Source of the DNA: Anodontia alba
Taxonomy: Eukaryota; Mollusca; Bivalvia; Lucinida; Lucinidae
Reading direction: 5' to 3'
Assembly (NCBI GenBank): GCA_964016985.1
Contig: OZ024825.1
Location: forward strand, 3,345,501-3,409,500
DNA: 64,000 bases
Shown here: one piece after another, positions 13,001-25,100 of the stretch
Layout of the letters: each line of letters begins with the position of its first letter
Position numbering within the stretch: the stretch's first letter is position 1
Notes under the pieces: model-generated
Databases searched by the model: none
Seen by the model: the letters and a program-made list of their open reading frames with translations, nothing else
What the model was told of the DNA's origin: nothing
Translations under genes and position numbers: made by a program

Positions 13001-16000
13001 CAGGGTGACTTGTAGATCAAAAATAGCTAAAATCGTGCCGATCGGAAATCCAAGATGGCCGCCATGGCCGCCATCTTGAAAATCTATTTTTCGCTTCTTC
13101 TCCTGAACCGAAAGGCCAATTGACTCCAAACTTGCTAGGAAGCATCAAAGTGACTTGTAGATCAAAAGTAGCTAAAATCGTGCCGATCGGAAATCCAAGA
13201 TGGCCGCCATGGCGGCCATCTTGAAAATCTATTTTTTTGCTTCTTCTCCTAAACCGAAAGGCCAATTGACTCCAAACTTGCTAGGAAGCATCAGGATGAC
13301 TTGTAGATCAAAAATAGCTAAAATTGTGCCGATCGGAAATCCAAGATGGCCGCCATGGCCGCCATCTTGAAAATCTATTTTTCGCTTCTACTCCTAAACC
13401 CAAAAGCCAATTGACTCCAAACTTGGTAGGAGGCATTGGGGTGACTTACAGATCAAAAATAGCTAAAATCGTGCCTATCGGAAATCCAAGATGGCCGCCA
13501 TGGAAGCCATCTTGAAAATCTATTTTTCGCTTCTTCTCCTAAACCGAAAGGCCAGTTGTCTCCAAACTTGGTAGGAAGCATCGGGGTGATTTGTAGATCA
13601 AAAATAGCTAAAATCATGTCGATCGTAAAACCAGGATGGGCGCCATGGCAGCCATCTTGAAAATCTATTTTTCGCTTCTTCTCCTGAACCGAAAGGCCAG
13701 TTGACTCGAAACTTGGTAGGAAGCATTTGGGTGACTTGTAGATCAAAATAAGCTAAAATCATGCCAATCACAAATCCAAGATGGCCGCCATGACGGCCAT
13801 CTTGAAAATCTATTTTTCGCTTCTTCTCCTAAACCCAAAAGTCACTTGACTCGAAACTTAGTAGGAAGCATCAGGGTGACTTGTAGGTCAAATATAGCTA
13901 AAATCGTTCTGATCAGAAATCCCAGATGGCCACCATGGCCGCCATCTTGAAAATCTATATTTAGCTTCTTCTCCTGCACCGAAAGGCCAATTGACTCCAA
14001 ACTTCGTAGGAGACATTGGGGTGACTTGTAGATCAAAAATAGCTAAAATCGTGCCAATCGGATATCCAAGATGGCCGCCAAGGCAGCCATCTTGAAAATC
14101 TATTTTTCGCCTCTCCTCCTGAACTGAAAGGCCAGTTGACTCGAAACTTGGTACGAAGCATCGGGGTGACTTGTAGATCAAAAATAGCTAAAATCGTGCC
14201 GATCGTAAATCCAAGTTGGCTGCCATTTAGAGTTTGTTCAAATGATCACGCTCAATTGACTGGCATGCCATATATCTTCTTCTTCAAAATAAAGAACTGC
14301 TTAAATGATGATCTTTTCATTAGTTGCGATGACAGGATTGGAAAAATGTTGCATAACATCTGCATATCTGCAGTGGCTATGTCACTCAGGTGAGCGACCC
14401 GTGGCCCGTGGGCCTCTTGTTACGCTTTCGCTTTGATGCATTGACTGAGTTGGGAGCCTTTATGCGAACCGAAGTTTTATGTATTTCTGTATTAAGAGTA
14501 GCATCGGGACCCAGGGTGAAGTTGGCTAGCTGTAAAAGTGCTTTAAACCCCCCGGTGGTTTGCTCTACCGACCGTTCTAAGGCGGTGGTCCCGGTGTAAG
14601 TCTTACTCTTTGTTGCTTTGTGGTTTATTCTACGAGGCGATTTGTTGTATGTCTTTCCGTGTGTCATTTTATTCTTGTGTTTTTCAGGCCTTTTAGTATT
14701 GCGATTACCTCGCTTGGGGAAGAGAGAGCTAATCTTAGTGCTTTTCGTACGTTTGTTCGGTTTGTGCTTGTTTAGATTTGTCGGTTTTCTCTTCCTCTTG
14801 GTGTCTGGGAAGGGCTGCGGTTTGTGATTATGGCACTCCCTGGACCTTTCTCTTACCTTTTTTGTAATTGTGGCACTCCCTGGACTTTTCTCTTACCTTT
14901 TTTGCTCGAGATATAACCATACCTATCATTTATGTGAAGTTATATTAAAATCCATTGATAAATGTAGGCACTAGCATGATAACAAAGTTTTTTTTTTCTA
15001 CAAATAGCCAGTTACCTTGACTTTGAGCGCAGAAACCTGAAAGTTGAACTTGCTCGAGATATTATAATACCCAACAATTGTGTGAAGATACATTTAATTC
15101 CATTGATAAATGCATCGAGCGATGAGAATTTTTTTAAAAAGATAGCCACAGTTACATTGACCTTGAGTCCAGCAACCATAAAGTTGAACTTGCCCGAGAT
15201 ATTATCATAAACAACATTTATGTGAAGTTATATTACATTCCATTGATAAATGCAGGCACTAAAATGATGGCAAAGTTTTCCTAAAATAGCCACAACTTTG
15301 AGCCTTGGACCCTGAAAGACAAACTTGCTCGAGATATTTTTACCCATCAACAGATGTAGGTGCTGGAGCGATGACAACGTTTTGTTTTCTAAAAATAGCC
15401 ACAGTGACCTTGACCATGAGACCAGGACCCTGAAAGTCGAATTTGCTCGAGATATTGTCATACCCAACATTCGTGTGAAGTTACATCAAAATCCATCAAT
15501 AAATGTAGACGCTAGAGTGATGACAATGTTTTACTAAAACTAGCCACAGTGACCTTGACCTTAAACCAAGGAGCGGAAAGTCAAATTTGCTCAAGATATC
15601 ATCAAAACCAACATTCGTGTAAAGCTACATTAAAATCAATTAATAAATGTAGGCGATAGAGCGATGACAAAGTTTTCCGGAAAATAGCCACAGTGACCGA
15701 GAGCTTGAGCCCAGGACCCTGAAAATCGAACTTGCTCGAAATATTGTTATACCCAACATCTGTGTGAATTTTTATGTATTTTTGTATTAAGAGTAGCATC
15801 GGGACCCAGGGTGAAGTTTGCTAGCTGTAAAAGTGCTTTAAACCCCCGATGGTTTTACTGACCGTTCTGAGGCGGTGATCCCGGTGTTAGTCTTAGTACC
15901 AAAACATATGAACGGATTTCTACGACGAGAGATCTATTGTTAATACCCATTCTATCGGCAGTACTGCTAAATTTGCAGTGAGTATTTAAGAAAAGCAAGA

Positions 16001-19000
16001 CAGACTTCTTACGTTATATTGGTTGCCGAAACTTCATAAACGACCTTATAAAGCACGTTTCATTGCTAATTCTAGTTCATGTACGACTACTGGTTTGTCC
16101 AAACTGCTAATTTCATGCCTAACTGCTGTTAACAACATTGGATTAGATACTATGATACTGTTTATGAGAGGGACGGAATTAACTATTTTTGGTCAATTAA
16201 CAATTCCAATGATGTGCTCAAAATATTTAAATCTAAAAGCTCTCAGGCTTCTAAATTGTCTACATATGATTTTTCTACACTGTATACTACGTTACCTCAT
16301 CATCTTATAAAACATAAACTTATTGATTTAATTAACCGAACGTAAATTCGGGAGAATACCCAATATTTGGCTTGCAATGAAAAATGTGCTTTTTCACTTA
16401 TGATGTATACAATAATCACAATTTATGGTCGTGTCAAAAATCTGTGATGCCCTTGTTTATCTTTTGGATAATATTTTTATTAGATTTGGAACTAAACTTT
16501 ATAGGCAAACTATTTGTATTCCGATGGGAACTAATTGTGCTCCTCTTGTTGCAGATTTGTTTCTTTTTTTGTTATGAGAGAGATTTCATGAAGTCTCTCA
16601 CGTGAAAATCAGGCTGACATTACTGAGGCTTTCAATTCAACTTCAAGATACCTTGATGATTTATTAAATATTGACAATATTTACTTTTACCAAATGGTGG
16701 ACCGTATATACCCTACAAAACTCCAATTAAATAGAGCAAATTCTTCCGATACTGAGGCACCTTTTTTGGAATTGAATCTATGTATATCTACTGGTACAAT
16801 TCCACCAAACTTTATGATAAACGGGATGATTTTGATTTTGATATAGTCAATTTCCCTTTTCTGGATGGCGATGTCCCCTGGCGTACCTCATATGGGGTAA
16901 ACATATCTCAACTTATTAGACTCGCCAGAGATTCTCTAAATCTTAGTGACTTTGGCTGGCCGAAAAAGTGCTTTAAATGCTCCGGTGGTTTACTCTACTA
17001 CTGACCGTTCTAAGGCTGTGGTCCCGGTGTTAGTCGTACTATTTGTTTTACTTTGTGTCATTTTGTTCTTGTGTTTTTCAGTCCTTTTAGCATTGCGATT
17101 ACCTCGCTTGGGGAAGAGAGAGCTAATCTTGTGCTTTTCGTACGTATGTTCGTTTAGTGCTTGTTTGGATTTGTCGGTTTCCTCTTCCTCTTGGTGTCTG
17201 GGAAGGACTTTGATGCATTGACTGAGTTGGGAGCCTTTATGCATACCGAATGTTTACGTATTGCAGTATTAAGAGTAGCATCGGGACCCAGGGGGAAATT
17301 AGCTAGCTGTAAATGTGCTTTAAACCCCACGGTGGTTTACTATACTGACCGTTCTAAGGCGGTGGTCCCGGTGTTAGTCTTACTCTTTGTTGCTTTATGG
17401 TTTATTCTACGAGGCGATTTGTTGTATGTTTTACCATGTGTCACTTTGTTTTTGTATTTATCAGTCCTTTTAGTATTGCGATTACCTCGCTTGGGGAAGA
17501 GGGAGCTAATCTTAGTTCTTTTCGTACGTTTGTTCGATTTGTGCCTGTTTGGATTTGCCGGTTTCCTCTTCCTCTTGGTGTCTGGGAAGGGCTGCGGTTT
17601 GTGATTGTGGCACTCCCTGGACTTTTCTCCTACCTTTTTTTGTGATTGTTGCACTCCCTGGACTTTTCTCTTAGCTGTTTTTTAACTACCGTAATTAAGC
17701 CCTTACTGCCAAACTTCTTAGGCAGGGCTGTCCTTATTTTAAACTTCGTCAGGCATTTTCGAAATTTAATCGCAGACACAGTGCCTTGGTAGAAAAATAT
17801 AGCGTCAGTCTGCAACAAGGTATATCGGAATCAGAATTTTACGGTGACTTAGTGTACAGATTTAGAGAAATTATAGGAAAATCTAACTTTTCGGAGCAAT
17901 TCAGAAAACTTATTAACCGTTTTAAAAGAACTGGCTATAGCCTGGATACTATGCGGCAGACCGCATGCCTAGTTGTCAACCCAATCATTGTTGATGGCGA
18001 TGCTTCACTCTTTAATTGCACGACGGCTGTTCGGGCCTCCGACTCGTTGACGGCCACTTCGTAAAACTTTAACCAGTGGGTTGGGGCTTGACGATATGTC
18101 TTTGGCTTGGCCCGCCGTGGTTCAACTATTGGTTTTCACTCTGGCATACAGTAGAATTAGCCATGAGTACTCGTCTTTGTTCATTATAGTGAATAATTTG
18201 ATTTTTATGTTTTCGCTTTTATGCATTGACTGAGTTGGGAGCCTTTATGCGAACCGAATTTTTATGTATATTTGTATTAAGAGTAGCATCGGGACCCAGG
18301 GTGATGTTGGCTAGCTGTAAAAGTGTTTCAAACTCCCCGGTGGTTTACTCTACTGACCGTTCTAAGGTGGTGGTCTCGGTGTTAGTCTTACTCTTTGTTG
18401 CTTTGTGGTTTATTCTACGAGGCGATTTGTTTTATGTCTTACCTTGTGTCATTTTGTTCTTGTGTTTTCAGTCTTTTTAGCATTGCGATTACCTCGCTTG
18501 GGGAAGTGAGAGCTAATCTTAGTGCTTTTCGTAAGTTTGTACGATTTGTGCTTGTTTAATTTGTTGGTTTCCTCTACCTCTTGGTGTCTGATAAGGACTG
18601 CGGTTTGTGTTTGAGGCACTCCCTGGACTTTTCTCTTACCTTTTTTGTTTACTTAAATCCATTGATAAATGTAGGCTCTAGATAGATGATAATGTTTTTT
18701 CTAAAAATAACCACAGTTGCCTTGACCTTGAGCCCAGGACCTTGAAAGTCAAGCTTACTCGAGATATTATCAAACCCAACAAATGTGTGAAGGTGCAGTA
18801 AAATCCATCTATAAATGTAGGAGCTAGAGCGATGACAAAGTTTTCCTAAAACTAGCCACAGTAACCTAGACCTTGAGCCCAGGACCCTGAAAGTCGAACT
18901 CTCGAGACATTATCATACCTAACATTTGTGTGAAGTTATATTAATATTTATCAATAAATGTAAGCGCTAGAGTGATGACAAAAGACGAATATATGTACGT

Positions 19001-19091
19001 ACGTACGCTACGCATGTACTTACGTACAGGACAAACCCAATTTCTCCTCCACAGCTTCGTTGTGCGAGGGGATAATAAGCGTGTGTGTGTG

Positions 19092-19126
<35 letters not shown>

Positions 19127-22100
19127 GAGTAGGCACTTAATTTGAGCAAAACAAACTTTATTCTGTGTGGAATATTTAGATTTAAACGTTTCGGTAGTTT
19201 GCAAGCATTTGATAAGTGTTTTACTTATTGTCTTCGGTGAACAGTCACTATACAAATGATTAGAAACTCATGCAAGCGAAATGATAACTCTCTTTTGATA
19301 GGCGGAATTGCTAGCCGACAGAATTAAGCTACCGGATAATTGAGCACTAGGCCTTGATTGGCATAACAATTCAGTGACTGATGAGAATCATACCTTTAGC
19401 GTTCTCTCATGTTTTTCTTATTTCTTCTGATAGTAAATACTTAAAATCTCATTTCCCGCTTTGAAATATGTGTTTATGATAGTTTAAGATAGTATTTCAA
19501 ATATTTTACATGTTCAGCTGCACTTCTTAAAATTAAATAAAAATAGGCATATCATGTTTTCTTCTTACGGTATAACCAACTGATACAGAATGGTATGGTG
19601 TATTTTGGTACAAGCGCTTATTCACTGATTTATGACCACTTGGATTTTAGTTTTCTGAATCTAAATTTAAAGAATATCTAATGATATAATTTCTACTACA
19701 GCTAATGACATGGTGTATGTATTTCTGAGCTGATATTTTTTGCTAGAGTATCTAATCAAGTTAGTGACTTTGAAAATCGAAATAAAATTTAACATCTTAA
19801 GAATTGGGACCGTATCATAAACTATGTAAAACATTTTCTATTTATCGCCACAATTCTGATTTAATGTTCAAATATTACACTGGTTAAACTTTTATGGTGT
19901 CTTAGTCTGTAAATGTAGAAAAGTTATTGACAAAACTGCTTTTTCGAAGTAATGAAAGTAAGATCGTTACTCATTACAAAGAGATAAATTACAGCATGGG
20001 TGTTCTACGGCAAACTGCATACATGGTTGTACCATAGTGCAGATTATATTTCGTTTCCTTTTGGATCATTGGGCCCTTTGTGGTATTTTTGAAAATTGGA
20101 GTTCTGTATACGCTAGAGGAGGGCGTAAGCAGTGTTTCAAAGTTCATTACTGCTTATAAAGAGTCTCAGTAAACCGAGAATCCCATTTTCTTATAAGTAG
20201 TATGTTCTTTGTTTCCAAAGGCAATCTTTTTGACGTTTATTTTATCCGATCATGGGTGATAACATTGCTTCCCTCTCACGATGGTGAGTTGATCCTTCGA
20301 CCAAATGAAGTCTCCGTCCTTAATATGTTCCTGAAGGTTGGCGACTGACTATCAATGTCTGTGGTATTTGTGTATTTAGGCGTCTGTTATTCATGGAGCC
20401 CCTTTCTTTTATTTCACTGTGGTATTCACGGATGAGGTAGATGACTCCTATGTGGGCCGTCTATATGTTTGTGATCTGGAGCTGCATCAGACTTAAGGTG
20501 AGCTTTCGCGCGCGCGGGTAGAACTGATTTTACTCCCCAACTGAGTAGTTTTTCCATACCTATATAAGTTTTACGAGTAAACCTGGGGTTTACAGGGGTA
20601 TACATTATTTTTCTTTTTTTCTGCTCAAAACATAAATTGTGAGTACTCATTAGAACCGCCCCGGCTAGGCGGTTCTAACGAGTACCACAATCTATGTCTC
20701 TAGCAGAAATATGAAACATATCACAATTTTTATCTGAAAACTTTCAGCTTTTGGTGGTGCAGTTTTCAATTCATTCGAAGAGGCGTGTATTCTTAGTGCT
20801 TTTCGTACGTTTGTTCGATTTGCGCTTGCTTGGTTTCGCCTGTTTCCTCTTCCTCTTGGTGTCTAGGGAAGGCTGCGGTTTATGATTGTGGCATTCCCTG
20901 GACGTTTCTCTAACCCGTTTTTGTATTGACTTATATTGTTGCAGAATAAGATAAAAACAGAAATTTTCATTATGCAGATCACTAATAATCGTTTGGATAT
21001 GGCAACGTACTATCTTAGCATTGTGTTACAGTTTTCTTAAAATACATTACGTTTTGTACGAAAAATTGGCATCACCCCGGATTTACTAACAACGATCATT
21101 TACGAAAGAACAATGGAGAACTAGTAACTTTTTTCAGAGAAAACAGATGTCGCCTGACCATGAATTTTAAGTTTTCTGATCTTGATATTGAAACTAGTTC
21201 CCCTGATTCTTGAGATTGTAAAGATTCTAAATTTTGTTATCAACCAGCGGGTCATATTGTGACTGGTAACTTGAAGATTATAACTGATTCACGAATCCGT
21301 TCAGTTATTTCAAAAGGACCTAAATATAGATTCCCAGCCCACATTGATTTCAATACATGTCGGGAAACAATTGCCAGTGCTTTAAATGATTATTGTACGC
21401 GTTGGTGTAAACGAGAGCATGTTTAGTCTAATGCTTTAAGACATTGGAAATTAAAGATTTTTAAGATCATTGATGAACGTGAGTTATTTTACACTAATAA
21501 CCTTGATCTTCTCCCTCCTAAGCCTAAATTATCTCTTCGATATTTGAAACAAGGTATCCAGGAATTTCATAGAAAGTATGTTTTGGCTCCAGCTGATAAA
21601 GCTGCTAATAATGTTGTTGTTGTGTGATGACTTTATTATATCAATACTCTAATACAAGAATTTGGTAGTACCAAAATATATGAACGGATTTCTACTGACG
21701 AGAGATCTATTGTTAATACCCATTCTATCGATATTACTGCTAAGTTTCCAGTGAGTTATTAACGAAAAGCAAGACAGACTTCCTACGTTATATTGGTTAC
21801 CGAAACTTCATAAACGACCTTATAAAGCACGTTTCATTGCTAATTCTAGTTCATGTACGACTAAAAATTTGTCCAAACTGCAAACTTCATGCCTCATTGC
21901 TATTAAAATAACATTGGATTAGATATTATGATACTGTTTACGAAAGGGACGGAATTGACTATTTTTGGTCAATTAAAAATTCTAATGATGTTCTCAATAA
22001 ATTTAAATCTAAACACTTTCAGGCTTCTAAATTGTCTACATATGATTTTTCTACACTATATACTACGTTACCTCATCATCTTATAAAACATAAACTTATT

Positions 22101-25100
22101 GATTTAATTCACCGAATGTTTACTCGGGAGAATACCCAATATTTGGCCTACAACGAAGAATGTGCTTTTTTCACTTCTGATGTATATAATAATCACAATT
22201 TATGGTCGTGTCAAAAAGTCTGTGATACCCTTGTTTATCTTTTGGATAATATTTTCATTAGATTTTGAACTAAACTTTATAGACAAACTATTGGCATTCC
22301 GATGGGAACTAATTGTGATCCTCCTGTTGCAGATTTGTTTCTTTTTTGTTATGAGAGAGATTTCATGAAGTCTCTCTCACGTGAAAATCAGGCTGACATT
22401 ATTGAGGCTTTCAATTCAACTTCAAGATACCTTGATGATGTATTAAATTTTGACAATATTTACTTTGACCAAATAGTGGACCGGATATACCCTACAGAAC
22501 TCCAACTAAATAGAGCAAATTCTTCCGATACCCAGGCACCTTTTTGGGATTTGAATCTATGTATTTCTAATGGTACGGTTCCATCAAAATTTATGATAAA
22601 CGGGACGATTTTGATTTTGATATAGTCAATTTCCCTTTTCTGGATGGCGATGTCCCCCGGCGTCCCTCATATGGGGTATACATATCTCTACTTATTAGAT
22701 TCGCCAAAGCTTCCTCAAATCTTGATGACTTTAACTACCGTAATAAAGCCCTTACTGCCAAACTTCTTAGGCAGGGCTGTCGTTATTTTAAACTTCGTAA
22801 AGCGTTTTCGAAATTTAATCGCAGACACAGTGCCTTGTTAGAAAACTATAGCGTCAGTCTGAAAACACTTCAGATCTGCAACAAGGTATATCGGAATCAG
22901 AATTTTACGGTGACTTAGTATACAGATTTAGAAAAATTGTAGGTAAATCTAACTTTTCGGAGCAATTCAGAAAACTTATTAACCGTTATAAAAGAACTGG
23001 CTATAGCCTGGATATTATGCGGCAGACTGCATGCCTAGTTGTCAACCCAACCATTGTTGATGGCTATGCTTCACTTTTTAATTGCACGACGGCGGTTCGG
23101 GCCTCAGACCCAATGACGGCCTCTTCGTAAAACTTTAACTAGTGGGTTGGGGCTTGACGATATGTTTGTGGCTTGGCCCGCCGTGGTTCAACTATTAGTT
23201 TTCATTTACTCTGGCATACAGTAGAATTAGCCATGAGTACTCGTCTTTGTTTATTATAGTGATTAATTTGATTTTTGTGTTTTCGCTTTAAAGGCATTGA
23301 CTGAGTTGGGAGCTTTGACGCGAACCGAATTTTTATGTGTTTCTGTATTAAAAGTAGCATCGGGACCCAGGGTAAAGTTAGCTAGCTCTACTGACCGTTC
23401 TAAGGCGGTGGTCCCGGTGTTAGTCTTATTCTTTGTTGCTTTGCGGTTTACTCTACGAGGCGATTTGTTGTATGTCTTTCCATGTGTCATTTTGTTCTTG
23501 TGTTTTTCAGTCCTCTTAGTATTGCGATTACCTCGCTTGGGGAAGAGAGAGCTAATCTTAGTGCTTTTCGTGCGTTTGTTCGGTTTGTGTTTGTCGGTTT
23601 CCTCTTCCTCTTGGGGTCTGGAAAGGGCTGCGGTTTGTGATTGCGGCACTCCCTAGACTTTTCTCTTACCTTTTTTTTTATACCGTTGTGGCCTTGAAAA
23701 TTAAGTCAAGGTCTCTAAAATCTAACCATTTTTTATGTTTCATTATATATGCATGAAAATATGGTAAGAATCCAACCACTGTTTCATTAGATATCGTACA
23801 GACAAGAAACTGTGACGCCGAAGCCAACGCCGACGCCGACGCTAACGCCGATGCCAACGGGATCCACACCAAAATTCAACATATCCTCCTCACCTTAGGT
23901 GGATGGGCATAAATAAAAACAAATTTGAATTTTGGAACTACATTTAAACTTCAATGGCTCGAACATCTTTGGGACCATGGAAATTTATTCTAGACAAGGG
24001 CGGTTCAAGCCACTGAGGGTAAATCATAGCGCCAGGTCAGAAGGCAATTTGGGATAATTTACGTATGTTTTTTCAATCTTGAATAATATAATGGTATGCT
24101 GACTGCACTCAACAGAACCACACCAATGAGGCGATTGCAATTAGTAGACACGATGTAAATTTTCATTATAAAATAAGAAATATTCCCTTAAATCTCCATA
24201 AATATGTATTTTCTTGAGCTATTAGAAGAATTTCTTAGGGACTCGAAAACGAGTTCGAATGAGCCAGGGTACACGAGTTATCGGTCTTTGGGACATTGGA
24301 GTTTTACTCGACTCACGAACAAAATCATTTAGGCGTTTGATAATGTATATCTATGAATAAACAAACAATGTACAGTTTGACGTCTCCCAACATTTTAACG
24401 ATTCTACTTACGTCTGAAGTCTTACGCGACGGGTGATCAGAAAATACACGGGAAATGCTCACTTCTCTATTATTCGCCCAATATTCATAGAATATCACAG
24501 AAATAAAGCTCCAGAAAATTTAAATTCCAGTCGCAACTCGTAGAACTGTAGAAACCATGTGAAATAATATGCGGTTTCTATAGTAACGTCATCAACGTTG
24601 TCCCGGCCCAAATGAACGAATTTTGAAATCTAAATTGTAACGGAACATCACGTTCCGTTCAAAGAGTTTTTTAAGATGACTCAACCAAACGTCATGTAAT
24701 ACACCCGTGAACTTCTGATATGTCGTTGATGACGCCATGTAGATTTCTGACGTCGGATATGTAAACGTCGCCTGTCTTTTGTTTTTAAGGTGTTAAAATG
24801 ATGACAACAGAGATCGGTTTCTTTTGATCTAAAGATGTTAAAATGATGACGAATAGAGACCGGCTATCAAATTTTGTGTGCGAAATGGATTTTTAAAATC
24901 AAAAACTATTGAAATGTTACTGAACGCATATGGGGAAAAGGCCATGTAAAAAAGACAACAGTCTACATATGGTACAAACGCTTTGTAGGGCACAGAGAAA
25001 ACATCGCAGATAACGAGCGCAGCAGTCGTCCGAGCATCGTAACATCGCACGTCGCCACCGTCTAGGTGCTTCTTGATAAGGATCAGCGCATCACGATAAG

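Larger units (their letters stand above)
12365..14903 (+). mobile_element. Penelope-like copy (ORF end plus tail) carrying a nested tandem-core element
   Basis: Begins in the last codons of the RT ORF (TTCGGGCCTCAGACTC). It is interrupted at 12546 by the element at 12547-14420 and resumes at TTTCGCTTTGATGC. It ends with a duplicated terminus: TGGCACTCCC recurs at 14831 and 14871 (40 bp), each followed by CTTACCTTTTTT. Confidence 0.85.
11885..19080 (+). mobile_element. Pearl/Helitron-like non-autonomous element: about 140 bp tandem core split by two Penelope insertions
   Basis: Core units (TGACCTTGAGCCCAGGACC ... GAACTTGCTCGAGATATTAT ... AATCCATTGATAAATGTAGG) run at 11885-12350, resume at 14904-15767 and again at 18647-18985. 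The breaks are filled by Penelope-like DNA. The right end (18990-19080) has an ACGTACGTACG tract and a CTCCTCC ... GAGGGGATAATAA hairpin, as in bivalve pearl-type elements. Period is about 118-147 bp (TGCTCGAGATA-type starts at 14905, 15052, 15192, 15327, 15445, 15588, 15732). No ORF. Confidence 0.65.

Noticed and set aside
12872..14181. Several overlapping minus-strand frames of 64-97 codons with repeated SIGLSVQEKKRK
   Set aside because: They are translations of the 145 bp tandem units.
17161..17604. 147-codon frame with several hydrophobic segments
   Set aside because: It is two fused Penelope tail pieces read in one frame; counted as repeat, not as a host gene.
18941..19255. 104-codon minus frame rich in His-Thr
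   Set aside because: Produced by the (GT)n microsatellite.
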